NCBI RefSeq assembly: GCF_030323025.1
Contig: NZ_CP097329.1
Span: forward strand, 1,581,001-1,645,000
Reading direction: 5' to 3'
DNA length: 64,000 nt
Origin: Pseudanabaena mucicola str. Chao 1806
GTDB taxonomy: Bacteria > Cyanobacteriota > Cyanobacteriia > Pseudanabaenales > Pseudanabaenaceae
Part shown: in pieces, positions 34,986-44,109 of the stretch
Layout: the number at the start of each line of letters is the position of its first letter
Position numbering within the stretch: the first letter of the stretch is position 1
Made by a program: the position numbers and the translations under genes
The notes under the pieces: generated by a model
What the model was told of the DNA's origin: nothing
Seen by the model: the letters and a program-made list of their open reading frames with translations, nothing else
Database searches by the model: none

Positions 34986-37916
34986 CTATGCGGGAATTCC
35001 ACTCTTATTTCGCCTTTTACGATTGCGAAGGAATGACTTGCGAAGTTCCTCCGCACCTAGCAAAATTGGCGGACAGATTAGCAAGAGTAGCCATTGCCAA
35101 GTAGTCAACGGAGCAGTTGCAAATATCTGACGTAAGGGCAAAAATTCAATGATTGAGATAATCAGGATCCATTCTGTGGCGATTCCTAACCATATGAAAG
35201 GATTAGAGAAGAAACCAATTCGGAAGATCGAAGTCTGCTCAGAACGACAGGCAAAGACGTTTCCGTCTTGACAAGCCACGATGATCGCTAAGGTCATCGT
35301 TGTTGCTTGAGCATAGATGAAAGTGATTTCTGGGTTAGTGGTATGGGACAGAATGGCAGGTGCAATCGCTTGTAATGAGTTGAAGTCATATCCATAACTA
35401 TGCCATACCCAAAAGAAGCCTAACATTCCTAATGCTGCCTCGATTAGCCCTAGGAAACAGTAAGCACGTAATAGCAAAGAGCGATCAAGCAATGGTTTCG
35501 ATTTAGCTCTGGGTGGCAACTGCATTGTTCCTAATTCTGCACGTTCGGTTCCTAATGCGAGAGCAGGCAAAATATCTGTTCCTAAATCAACGATCAGAAT
35601 TTGCATAATCACCAATGCAGGTGGAATTTTGAAGATCACCATCGCTAGGAATGGGACTAGTTCCGCCACATTCGATGCCAAAATATAGGTCATAAACTTG
35701 CGGATATTTTGATACACTGAACGCCCCTGCTCGATCGCTACCACAATCGTCGCAAAGTTATCATCAGTCAGCACAATATCGGCAGCCTCTCGCGCCACAT
35801 CTGTGCCATTCTGCCCCATTGCCACGCCAATATTTGCCGCCCGTAACGCGGGCGCATCATTGACCCCATCACCCGTGACCGCCACGATTTCACCAATACT
35901 TTTATAGGCTTTTACCAAGCGTAATTTATGCTCAGGAGACATCCGTGCAAATACTAGACCATGCCGATATTTCACAACTTGCCTTAGTTGAGCATCGGAT
36001 AGATGCCCCATGCCTTCGCCTGTGATGACCCGCACTCGATCGCCAACTAGTCCAATTTGACGGGCGATCGCCTCGGCTGTAAGCCCGTAATCTCCTGTTA
36101 CCATCGTGACTTTGATACCTGCTTGATGACATTGGGCGATCGCTTTGGGTACTTCATCGCGAGGTGGATCAAACATGGCAACTAAACCGATGAAGATCAA
36201 ATTTTGCTCTAGATCCTGAGCCTTCAGATCGATCAATTCCTGTCCACCCCGTCGTGCAGCTAGCCCTAATACCCGAAAACCTTGCTTAGCCAAATCATCA
36301 TTAGCTGTGACCACTTCCAGCCAATAGTCATGGGTCAATTCCTGCCGATCCCCATCACGCAAAATCCAATGACAATGTTTCAGTACTTCTAAGGGTGCGC
36401 CCTTGGTAAAGGCAAGATAGGGAAGTTCATCCTTCCATAATGATGATGATTGCCAATTCAAAATGACAGTCATCATTAAGCGACGCGAATCAAAGGGAAT
36501 TTCTCGTAGGCGTGGGAACTTCTTTTGTAATTCTTCTAAATTTAATTCTGTCTTTGCTGCTGCCACTATGAGAGCCGCTTCTGTGGGATCGCCAATTTCT
36601 TGCCAGCGACTGGGAGCGTTGAGATGAACTAAACGGGCATTAGAACAGAGAGCAGAACCAATGAGCAGAATTTTAGCTTTCCATACAATTTCGGAATCTG
36701 CAGGAAGGTTGACTTGTCCACTAGTGGGATCGTAACCTGCGCCTGTGACTTCAATTAGTTGGTTTTGATTGGCAATAGAATGCTCAGTGTCGCGATCAGG
36801 TTGCGTTGGTAGCCACAGATAACGCACCGTCATTTCATTTTTGGTTAATGTGCCTGTTTTATCGGTGCAAATGACTGTTGTAGCACTCAGAGACTCCACT
36901 GCTGAAAGTCTTCTCACCAGAGCGTTCTTTCTTGCCATGCGGCGGACTCCGATCGCTAGAGACAAAGTGACTGTCGGTAATAGTCCCTCTGGCACTAGTG
37001 CCACAATAATCCCGATCGCAAAAATAAAGCTTTCTTTGACTTCTATACCAACGAAAAAATATGCTAATAAAAAGATCAGCACCCCCATACTGACAGCGAT
37101 CGCGGTGATGATTCGCACGATCCGCGCCACTTGGACTTCTAGGGTACTGGGATCGCGCTTCACCACAGTGGTCAAATGCGCCACCTGCCCAAACTCAGTT
37201 TCTGCACCCGTCGAATAAACTACGGCTACGGCTCGACCAGCCGCCACGGTGGATCCTGCTAAAACAAGGTTGGCGATTTCTGAGGGATTGACCTTTTCCT
37301 GTAATGGCTGTTCCCCTTGGCGCAGCATCGTCTTGCCACCACGTACTGAAACTGCTTCTCGTAGCCTTACAGGGTAAGCACTCCGAGCTACAGGCAGCGA
37401 TTCCCCCGTCATCACTGACACATCGAGATATAGACTTTCTGCAGAAATTAAACGAGCATCTGCAGAAATGCGATCGCCTTCTTCCAACTGCATGACATCA
37501 CCGCGCACCAGTTCTCGCGCAGGAATCTGCTTGAGTTCGCCATCGCGATAAACCTTGACCTGCATCGGTAATACTTTTTTTAAAGCAGACAAAGCTTTCT
37601 CTGCTTGGAACTCTTGCCAAAAACTAAAAATTCCATTAATCCAGATAACTGACCAAATTGCCCAGCCCAGTTCAGGAGTCCGAGAAATAAAAGCTAAAAC
37701 TCCTGCAACCCATAGCAACAAAGCCATGAAGTGAGTCAATTGATCTAAAAATCTCAGCCACAATGGACGCTGCACAGGTTCAGGCAATTCATTTGCACCA
37801 AACTTCTCTAATCTTTCTCTAGCTTCGTCCTGTGATAATCCATTAGCATGAGTGTTGAGGGACTCATAGACTTCTTCAAAGGACAAAGCCCAGATTGGTC
37901 GATGAAGTGATGTCAT
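34986..37916 (-). CDS. P2-type cation-transporting ATPase
   Basis: This 976-residue pump has the full P-type set: actuator motif MTGESLPV, phosphorylation site VICTDKTGTLTKNEMTV (~350), nucleotide-binding AFTKGAPLEVL, and the hinge TGDGVNDAPALRAA. About ten membrane helices are visible (four before, six after the catalytic domains). Helix 4 reads IIVALVPEGLLPTVTLSLA; PEGLL is the form seen in Na+,K+-type P2C pumps, while Ca2+ pumps usually have PEGLP. The N-terminal cation-ATPase domain (RPIWALSFEEVYESLNTHAN) is present. The ion is therefore unresolved (Na+, K+ or Ca2+). Confidence 0.93.
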   Translation of the reverse strand: MTSLHRPIWALSFEEVYESLNTHANGLSQDEARERLEKFGANELPEPVQRPLWLRFLDQLTHFMALLLWVAGVLAFISRTPELGWAIWSVIWINGIFSFWQEFQAEKALSALKKVLPMQVKVYRDGELKQIPARELVRGDVMQLEEGDRISADARLISAESLYLDVSVMTGESLPVARSAYPVRLREAVSVRGGKTMLRQGEQPLQEKVNPSEIANLVLAGSTVAAGRAVAVVYSTGAETEFGQVAHLTTVVKRDPSTLEVQVARIVRIITAIAVSMGVLIFLLAYFFVGIEVKESFIFAIGIIVALVPEGLLPTVTLSLAIGVRRMARKNALVRRLSAVESLSATTVICTDKTGTLTKNEMTVRYLWLPTQPDRDTEHSIANQNQLIEVTGAGYDPTSGQVNLPADSEIVWKAKILLIGSALCSNARLVHLNAPSRWQEIGDPTEAALIVAAAKTELNLEELQKKFPRLREIPFDSRRLMMTVILNWQSSSLWKDELPYLAFTKGAPLEVLKHCHWILRDGDRQELTHDYWLEVVTANDDLAKQGFRVLGLAARRGGQELIDLKAQDLEQNLIFIGLVAMFDPPRDEVPKAIAQCHQAGIKVTMVTGDYGLTAEAIARQIGLVGDRVRVITGEGMGHLSDAQLRQVVKYRHGLVFARMSPEHKLRLVKAYKSIGEIVAVTGDGVNDAPALRAANIGVAMGQNGTDVAREAADIVLTDDNFATIVVAIEQGRSVYQNIRKFMTYILASNVAELVPFLAMVIFKIPPALVIMQILIVDLGTDILPALALGTERAELGTMQLPPRAKSKPLLDRSLLLRAYCFLGLIEAALGMLGFFWVWHSYGYDFNSLQAIAPAILSHTTNPEITFIYAQATTMTLAIIVACQDGNVFACRSEQTSIFRIGFFSNPFIWLGIATEWILIISIIEFLPLRQIFATAPLTTWQWLLLLICPPILLGAEELRKSFLRNRKRRNKSGIPA

Positions 37917-38025
37917 ACCTTTCTACTCCTTGTTAATCGCATCTTCGTAGAGATGTGATTAAACCTAACACTAGACACTTTTATGAAACCTTAAATCAAC
38001 CTAACATCTGTTGAGCAACGTACGA

Positions 38026-38032
38026 TTAGTTA
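38026..38032 (+). repeat. IS982 target site duplication, left
   Basis: TTAGTTA lies directly outside the left IS end and is repeated at 39036-39042. Confidence 0.85.
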
Positions 38033-39035
38033 ACGTGAGTTCGACGGAGTAGACAAAAGCAAAAGAAAAGCTGAGACTAGGTTTGAAGAACTAAAAGCCT
38101 CAGCAATATGGACAATATCGTATCGCACTTGGATATCACCCAAATCTTCTGTGAAGTCGATGATTTCTGCCAAAGTTTTGAAAAACACTGGCAAGAGCAA
38201 CCAATGTTACCGTCAATGATAGGAGAAAGGAAAAGCCAGTCACGAATGAGACTAAGTGAAGTGATGACCATCGTGATTGGCTTTCATGGGTCAGGATACA
38301 AGACATTCAAAGAGTTCTACACGATGACCGTATTACCATTTTGGCGAAAGGCTTTCCCACACTTGGTAAGTTATACAAGATTTGTGGAGTTAATGCCATG
38401 GACATTGATGTTGTTATGTTGCTTCCTGCATACACGCAAAGGGGAAGTGACAGGTATATCGTTCATTGACTCAACCCCAATCGATGTCTGTGTAAACTGT
38501 CGCGCCCATGCCCACAAAGTATTCAAAGGAATGGTCAATTGGGGTAAAAACTCCGTTGGTTGGCACTTTGGTTTCAAACTCCATGTGATTGTCAATGACA
38601 AGGGAGAATTGCTAGCTTTTAAACTTACTCCCGCCAATGTCGATGATCGTGAACCTGTACCTGACATGACTCAGGATCTATTTGGAAAGCTATTTGGCGA
38701 CCGTGGTTATATCTCCCAAAAACTATTTGAGCAGTTGTATCAGCAAGGGTTAGAACTGATTACCAAGCGTAAGAAAAAAATGAAAAACTGTCTAGTCAAG
38801 CTAATCGATAAGATTTTGCTCCGCAAACGAGCAATTATTGAGGCGGTCAATGACCAACTGAAAAACATTTCTCAGATTGAGCATTCAAGACATCGCAGCT
38901 TTTTCAATTTCCTAGTTAACCTTTTGGCTGGGTTAGTTGCTTATTCCTATCGCGAGACTAAACCTGCTTTGGATCTTCAAGTCAAAGGCTTGCCTGCTCT
39001 ACCTCCTGCTTGCTTTTAGTTCGTCGAACTCACGT
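38033..39035 (+). mobile_element. Complete IS982-family insertion sequence (1003 bp)
   Basis: The terminal inverted repeats begin ACGTGAGTTCGACG at 38033 and end with its complement at 39035. A 7-bp direct repeat, TTAGTTA, flanks both ends, indicating a recent, intact insertion. One transposase gene fills the interior. The insertion separates the P-type ATPase gene from the GH57 gene without breaking either. Confidence 0.92.
38108..39019 (+). CDS. IS982 family transposase
   Basis: A 303-residue DDE transposase with the IS982 hallmarks: LSEVMTIVIGFHGSGYKTFKEFY near the N-terminus, SFIDSTPIDVC (first catalytic Asp), KNSVGWHFGFKLHVI, LFGDRGYISQKLFEQLY (second Asp) and RAIIEAVNDQLKNISQIEHSRHRS (catalytic Glu). 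The frame is full length and uninterrupted, so the element is probably active. It cuts and re-joins the element's ends. Confidence 0.95.
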   Translation: MDNIVSHLDITQIFCEVDDFCQSFEKHWQEQPMLPSMIGERKSQSRMRLSEVMTIVIGFHGSGYKTFKEFYTMTVLPFWRKAFPHLVSYTRFVELMPWTLMLLCCFLHTRKGEVTGISFIDSTPIDVCVNCRAHAHKVFKGMVNWGKNSVGWHFGFKLHVIVNDKGELLAFKLTPANVDDREPVPDMTQDLFGKLFGDRGYISQKLFEQLYQQGLELITKRKKKMKNCLVKLIDKILLRKRAIIEAVNDQLKNISQIEHSRHRSFFNFLVNLLAGLVAYSYRETKPALDLQVKGLPALPPACF

Positions 39036-39042
39036 TTAGTTA
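39036..39042 (+). repeat. IS982 target site duplication, right
   Basis: TTAGTTA, identical to 38026-38032. Confidence 0.85.
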
Positions 39043-39182
39043 AGGTTATATGAATTCGATATAGTCATTTTTGTTCAGTTAATGTCATCTTCGACTACAC
39101 TCAGCCAACGTTAGCTGAGCGTAGCCGAAGTTGGCTGTTCTCGCTGATTCTAAAAGCGATATTAGGAGCTTGTAGTCGAGTT

Positions 39183-39287
39183 TATAGCGGTTTTCAAATG
39201 AGTGTGTACTCATTTGAAAACAAAAAATCAGTCCCATTAAGAGTTTTGAGTTTTCATTTTGCCGTAGGCAAAATGAAAACCGCTATA
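39183..39287 (+). repeat. Family 2 palindromic element, copy b
   Basis: The ends TATAGCGGTTTTC and GAAAACCGCTATA are perfect complements. The internal stem-loops are CAAATGAGTGTGTACTCATTTG and CATTTTGCCGTAGGCAAAATG. It is nearly identical to the inverted copy at 16771-16877. Confidence 0.88.
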
Positions 39288-39309
39288 GCTGAGCTTAGTC
39301 GAAGCTCGA

Positions 39310-41979
39310 TTAGGCATGAAGCCAAGCTTCTGTGGCAATTCCTAATTTACTAGCAGTATCAATTAACTGATGTAGTTCCAAATTAGAAATACCTTCACAG
39401 AGATTAATCTCAATGTGGATTGGTTGTTTGTCAACGGATTCTAAATCGAGAATCTGTCTGGCAAGGACACATTGAGGAGCAATCCTTTTAAATAGATAAT
39501 TCAGAAATGCTTCCTGTGAGAGATTAAGATTTAGTTTAAGATTGAGGTGATCGCTAATTGATAGTGATTCTTCAATTTGATTGAGATGCTTGAATAGTGC
39601 TTTCTCATGGAGATCTTGAATTTGAGAAAGTTCCTGAATCTGTCTCAAAATATATTTTTCGAGAATTTTGGCATCTTCTAATTGAGTAAATTTACAACCA
39701 AGATTAATTGCCTCAATCGCGACGGCATCTAGTCCCACATTTGGTAATGATGCTCCTGTTTCCAGTTTCTTCAGTTCCTCCGTGAGGCGATTGTTGAGAA
39801 CAATATCGGCGGCTACTTGCAATTCAGGTGGAACAGGTAAGCCATCACGACGGAAGGAAATTAATATTCCGTAATTATCACGATAAACTTGCTCGTATAG
39901 CTGATCAAGGCGAGTCAAAGTCTCATCAGCTAACACTTGCAGAATTCGATGGCGCTCCTCAGCGAATAGATGATGCAGACTAAACTGTTCTCCGCTAAAG
40001 GTACTTGCCATCGCCAAGATCACCGAAGCAGTATTCGCTTGTTTAAGAGTTTTAAAGAGAGTTGCTTTGATCTCTTCATATTCCCGTCGTCCTGTAAAGG
40101 GTTGAATGCAACAATGGAAGTCATCGCCGCCCAGATGAAGAACTGCAAAAATATAACTAACCGATTCTTGGGTAATCCGCGAAGTTAAGTAAATCTGCCC
40201 GATCGCTAAGGACATCGAGCCAATCCGTTGCAGTTGATAATCCTGCTGCTGGATTTGGTAGCAATAGATTTGTTGCGATCGCCCATAATTACCGAGAGTC
40301 GAACTTAGGGCATATTGAGCTGCAACTTGGGCAAGACTAATACGATTGGTAATTACCTGTTTGCGATAAACACCTTCACCATCTTTAAACTCAGCGAGGT
40401 TACTCGGAGCCTTTACCATACGATGAATAAATTCATCCTCTAGCAATACTCCTGCAACATCAGCCGCTAACTCGATCGCTCTAGCGGCATAGCGCAAAAT
40501 CTGCACGGTTTCAGGACGAGACAATTCTTCAAAGAACCAACCGCAACTGGTAAACATCAACAGCGCATGACGTTGCATCTCCAACAAGCGCAGCGCATCA
40601 ATTCTCTGAGCCGAGGAAGTAACCTTGTTACCGCATTGCTGCTCAAAGAATCTATCTAAAGTCGGGGAAAAGTCGGGGATGTTATCGCGCAATGAATCTT
40701 GCAACACTTCGATGTAGCGATCGCGGGCTTCCCAAGGATCATTAAAATATTTGCGTCCGATATCTACATAAACTGTCGCAAGGCGATCTCGTAGCCAATT
40801 CAAGCTTTCTCGCAGGGGTTTGCGCCAGAGTTGTTGATAGTTCGATCCTTCGCCACCACAGTTACAACCACCCTGCCAGCGATCAACCCCATGGGCACAA
40901 CTCCAAGCAGTCACAGGTTTCAGTTCTGCTTCGTAGGTAGGCGGGAATAGACTTAAATAATGGGCATAATTAGTCATTGTCCAGCCGCGCTTAGGAAATT
41001 CTTCTACAAAGGCATAGGATAGAGTTTTTTCGGTGAAATGCTTATGATGTCCGAAGGTTTCGCCATCGGTTGCCACAGAAACCATTTGATGCGGACGATG
41101 ATCATTTCTGACGGCTTGGCTGAGACGTTTAACAAAATTGTGGGAACTGCCTAAGAGATCGCCAAAACCCATATCGCGAGAGATTGGACCATCGTAAAAA
41201 AATACATCAATGTAAGCATCAGTATCGGGTGGCAAATGGAACTGCCCGAGGTCTGATACATTGCCGACACTATTGCTATGACGACGCAAATAGCAACGAT
41301 AGGGACGATTGGGATCAATCTGTGCGCCGCCTACTTCCTCCCATGCAGGATTGGGATTATCTTTGGTAGACATGGGACGACAGCGCTGCGCTTGTGACGG
41401 AGCCAAGACAATAAACTTGATCCCTTCTATAACTAAAGCCTCAAGAGTCTCATAATCAACAGCTGTTTCCGCTAACCACATGCCTTCGGGATCGCGCCCA
41501 AATCGGGATTTGAAGTCGGCTTTACCCCAGCGAATTTGCGTCAACTTGTCGCGCCAATTGGCTAGGGGCATAATGATGTGGTTATATACCTGTGCGATCG
41601 CATTGCCATGACCATTAAGGCGTTCAGCACTGCGTTTATCGGCATCGAGAATTGCTTGATAGGTATCTCGATCATAAAATTCCATCCATGAGAGCAGCGT
41701 AGGTCCCATGTTAAAACTCATGTATTCGTAGTTATTGACAATCTTTACGATTTTGCCATCATGACGCTCGATTCGTGAGAATGCATTGGGGCGATAGCAT
41801 TCATGGTGAATCCGCGCATTCCAGTCATGAAATGGAGCCGCGCTTTCTTGCCGCTCGATCGCATTGAGGTAAGGATTTTCACGCGGAGGCTGGTAAAAAT
41901 GACCGTGAATTGTAATATAAATTCCCGAATCAGTTGAACGCTGGACATTAGGCGAAGAAACAGAAGCAGCAACAGTCAC
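39310..41979 (-). CDS. Glycoside hydrolase family 57 protein with DUF3536
   Basis: An 889-residue protein. The N-terminal ~300 residues are a GH57 barrel (IYITIHGHFYQPPRENPYL, GMWLAETAVDYETLEALV, where the Glu after WLA is the likely nucleophile, and SVATDGETFGHHKHF near 310 with the acidic partner). The rest (~330-870) is DUF3536. GH57 enzymes act on alpha-glucans as amylases, branching enzymes or amylopullulanases; the DUF3536 subgroup lacks an assigned substrate. No signal peptide is present, so a role in glycogen metabolism is likely. It stands alone on the minus strand. Confidence 0.9.
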   Translation of the reverse strand: MTVAASVSSPNVQRSTDSGIYITIHGHFYQPPRENPYLNAIERQESAAPFHDWNARIHHECYRPNAFSRIERHDGKIVKIVNNYEYMSFNMGPTLLSWMEFYDRDTYQAILDADKRSAERLNGHGNAIAQVYNHIIMPLANWRDKLTQIRWGKADFKSRFGRDPEGMWLAETAVDYETLEALVIEGIKFIVLAPSQAQRCRPMSTKDNPNPAWEEVGGAQIDPNRPYRCYLRRHSNSVGNVSDLGQFHLPPDTDAYIDVFFYDGPISRDMGFGDLLGSSHNFVKRLSQAVRNDHRPHQMVSVATDGETFGHHKHFTEKTLSYAFVEEFPKRGWTMTNYAHYLSLFPPTYEAELKPVTAWSCAHGVDRWQGGCNCGGEGSNYQQLWRKPLRESLNWLRDRLATVYVDIGRKYFNDPWEARDRYIEVLQDSLRDNIPDFSPTLDRFFEQQCGNKVTSSAQRIDALRLLEMQRHALLMFTSCGWFFEELSRPETVQILRYAARAIELAADVAGVLLEDEFIHRMVKAPSNLAEFKDGEGVYRKQVITNRISLAQVAAQYALSSTLGNYGRSQQIYCYQIQQQDYQLQRIGSMSLAIGQIYLTSRITQESVSYIFAVLHLGGDDFHCCIQPFTGRREYEEIKATLFKTLKQANTASVILAMASTFSGEQFSLHHLFAEERHRILQVLADETLTRLDQLYEQVYRDNYGILISFRRDGLPVPPELQVAADIVLNNRLTEELKKLETGASLPNVGLDAVAIEAINLGCKFTQLEDAKILEKYILRQIQELSQIQDLHEKALFKHLNQIEESLSISDHLNLKLNLNLSQEAFLNYLFKRIAPQCVLARQILDLESVDKQPIHIEINLCEGISNLELHQLIDTASKLGIATEAWLHA

Positions 41980-42084
41980 GCAAATCTTCCCTTGAAAGCA
42001 AACGATATTGTCTATCTTGGCAGATCTGTTTAGTAGTTCGCAAGGAAGTATAGAAAAGTTTTGTAAATGCTAATAAAAAATCTG

Positions 42085-42123
42085 CCAATAAAAAAGCTGC
42101 ACTTAGTGCAGCTTTTTTATTGG
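42085..42123 (-). terminator. Terminator-like hairpin downstream of the transketolase scar
   Basis: The arms at 42085-42102 and 42106-42123 (AAAAAAGCTGCAC core) are perfect around TTA, with U-tracts on both strands. It lies 48 bp after the stop of the transketolase fragment and probably was its terminator. Confidence 0.8.
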
Positions 42124-42170
42124 ATACAAGATGGTCGGCGCAAAGCGTCGTCTATCTTTACCTAGGTTAA

Positions 42171-42371
42171 CTAACCGATAACCTTGCGAGCAGTTGCCAC
42201 AACATTATCAACTGTGAACCAAAACTTCTCGTAAACAACAGAATCAAGAGCCGAAGCACCGAAGGTAGCAATGCCGATCGCTGCACCATCAGAACCAATA
42301 TGCTTGTGCCAGCCAAAGGTGCTAACAGCTTCAACTCTGACGCGCTTCTTAACGGATGCAGAAAGTACGGA
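42171..42371 (-). pseudogene. Transketolase 3' fragment
   Basis: On the minus strand a 66-residue frame reads SVLSASVKKRVRVEAVSTFG, then WHKHIGSDGAAIGIATFGAS and EKFWFTVDNVVATARKVIG before a TAG. This is the end of a transketolase (compare VKKR-VxVEA, FGASAP, FTVDNVV). An in-frame stop lies just upstream and no start is available, so about 90% of the gene is missing. It is either a duplication remnant or the end of a rearranged gene. Confidence 0.8.
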
Positions 42372-42728
42372 TTATTTGTGAAATATTTTCGTGAATCATT
42401 GCGTTGCAAAAACAGCTTGGCTAATAATAATATAAATATGAATTTAGGGGGATTTTAATGTGGGTCAAAATAATTGGAATCCTAGACAGCCAAACATTAG
42501 AGTCAGAATGAAAAACAATCCTAGAAATCAAGGCTTAACAACTGGTCATGTTGTGGATTCCGCAATCAAGCGGATATGCTGCCATGTTTTATTTCTATTT
42601 CGTGATACTTCTAGATTACTCTTCCTGTGGCGGGTTTGATCGGAATTTGCTGTAAATGATATGTAAGTGATTTCTACAACTGATTTAGAATTGCTATATA
42701 AGAAGCAGCGTCTCTCACTATTTTTTAA
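42372..42728. other. 357-bp gap with a possible degenerate frame
   Basis: A GTG-started frame at 42460 reads VGQNNWNPRQPNIRVRMKNN and then RNQGLTTGHVVDSAIK, which looks like protein but drifts into low-quality sequence and stops after 59 codons. It may be a remnant; no family is recognised. No strong inverted repeats are seen. Confidence 0.3.
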
Positions 42729-43211
42729 TTACTTCAACCACTCTTCGAGACTAGTAGTTAACTTTTCCTTAATCTGGGTAGTAAGTTGATCGCGCCTTTG
42801 TTTCTGCATCCATTTTTGAAACTGCTTCTCATATTCTTCACTATCGGTTTGATATGTCACCCATGCGTCTAGGGCTACAGCCAAACCCCAAAATAATAGC
42901 GGATAAATTGCCCAGCCAATAGAGCCTGAGGTAAATAGGTTCAGGGCAACTAAAAAAGAATTGACGATCACATATTTCAACAAATTTGATTGAAAAGACT
43001 TCTTCTTATATTTATCAAATTCTACCCGTTCCTTGCGTACTGATTGCTGTGATTGCCATTCCTGAATGGCGACGAGGAAATCAGCTTCACTTACCCCCAT
43101 ATCTGAGGCAATTTCATATATTTGCTGTTTAGTAAGATTTTGACCATTAGTTCTCTTTGCGAGAGCATAGCGAAGAATCTGATCAACCTGTTCTTCTGAG
43201 TAAGTATCCAT
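42729..43211 (-). CDS. 2TM domain protein
   Basis: This 160-residue protein has an N-terminal helical segment of the type MDTYSEEQVDQILRYALAKR (~1-55, similar to the small domains placed before 2TM regions) and two membrane helices (~78-100 and ~103-120) with the short LFTSGSIGWAIYPLLFWGLA hairpin, followed by a charged tail. The function of 2TM proteins is unknown. It starts 32 bp upstream of a DUF-free stretch and follows idi on the same strand, so the pair may be cotranscribed in the order idi then 2TM. Confidence 0.65.
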   Translation of the reverse strand: MDTYSEEQVDQILRYALAKRTNGQNLTKQQIYEIASDMGVSEADFLVAIQEWQSQQSVRKERVEFDKYKKKSFQSNLLKYVIVNSFLVALNLFTSGSIGWAIYPLLFWGLAVALDAWVTYQTDSEEYEKQFQKWMQKQRRDQLTTQIKEKLTTSLEEWLK

Positions 43212-43242
43212 AATTTCCCTCCTTAGTTAGTACTAGTTAGTA

Positions 43243-43794
43243 TTACTTCAAGGCTGCAACTAGGCGATCGCAGCAGTCTCGTAGCCAATAGGTATAGGTC
43301 TCGGGATGTTTTTTGATATCCGCTTGCAAAACTGCTAAATCAATCCATTTCCAATCCTCGGCTTCTTCAGGATTGAGAACTGGTTCGCGATCGCTATAGC
43401 CGACAAACACATGATCAAACTCGTACTCAATTAAATTATGGTCTAATTCCGCACGATAGACAAAACTAAACAACTCCTGCAATTCACAATCAAAGCCCAT
43501 TTCCTCTTGCAAACGACGATGGGCGGCGATCAAATTTGGTTCCTCATCGCGAGGATGACTACAACAAGTATTTGTCCAGAGACCACCTGAATGATATTTA
43601 TGCTTGGCGCGTTTTTGCAGCAAAAGCTGGTCTTGGGAATTTAACACGAAAATCGAAAAGGCTCGATGCAATAGCCCATCACGGTGTGCCTGCAATTTCT
43701 CAGCAGTCCCAATTTGGCGATCGCTAGTATCGACTAAAATAATTTTTTCTTCTAATTTATGATCTAATTGAGCAGTTGAACTTACAGTGTTCAT
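43243..43794 (-). CDS. idi: Isopentenyl-diphosphate delta-isomerase, type I (Nudix)
   Basis: A 183-residue enzyme interconverting IPP and DMAPP, with Mg2+/Zn2+ at the active site. It shows LLHRAFSIFVLNSQDQLLLQ, WTNTCCSHPRDEE with the catalytic Cys, and a Nudix-like AHRRLQEEMGFDCEL. EYEFDHVFVGYSDREP and EEAEDWKWIDLAVL provide the remaining acidic ligands. Length matches the bacterial/eukaryotic type I enzyme. Many cyanobacteria instead carry the flavin-dependent type II enzyme, so the presence of type I is notable. It links to dxs in this window. Confidence 0.94.
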   Translation of the reverse strand: MNTVSSTAQLDHKLEEKIILVDTSDRQIGTAEKLQAHRDGLLHRAFSIFVLNSQDQLLLQKRAKHKYHSGGLWTNTCCSHPRDEEPNLIAAHRRLQEEMGFDCELQELFSFVYRAELDHNLIEYEFDHVFVGYSDREPVLNPEEAEDWKWIDLAVLQADIKKHPETYTYWLRDCCDRLVAALK

Positions 43795-44109
43795 AAAATA
43801 ATTGGTGGTCTTTAATGTGGCTAAGGATATATAAGGATATATGCCGCATATCCTTGTTCTAAATATGTTAAAAATTTAGTGAATCAAGACTTGTAAAATA
43901 TTATCTGGTTTTGATTCAGATTGAAATTATAAGGTTCAATCACACTTTTTATGTTGTCTGTCATTACAGTCCTGCGGGAAATGTACTGGGTCAATTTACA
44001 ACTAATGTTTTAAAGCCTTAAATTCACAGTACTATGCAAAGCAATTTAAACGAACTTCTAAAAGTATAGAATAGAATATATTACAAAACTACACATTCGC
44101 AGGAGTTTT
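43795..44109. other. 315-bp divergent spacer between idi and the phasin-like gene
   Basis: The AT-rich spacer contains two promoters by necessity but no clear hexamer pair, gene or long inverted repeat. An ATATAAGGATATATG microrepeat lies near 43830. Confidence 0.35.

Noticed and set aside
42460-42639. GTG-started 59-codon frame (VGQNNWNPRQ)
   Set aside because: Looks protein-like at first but has no start context and no recognised family; listed only in the gap description.
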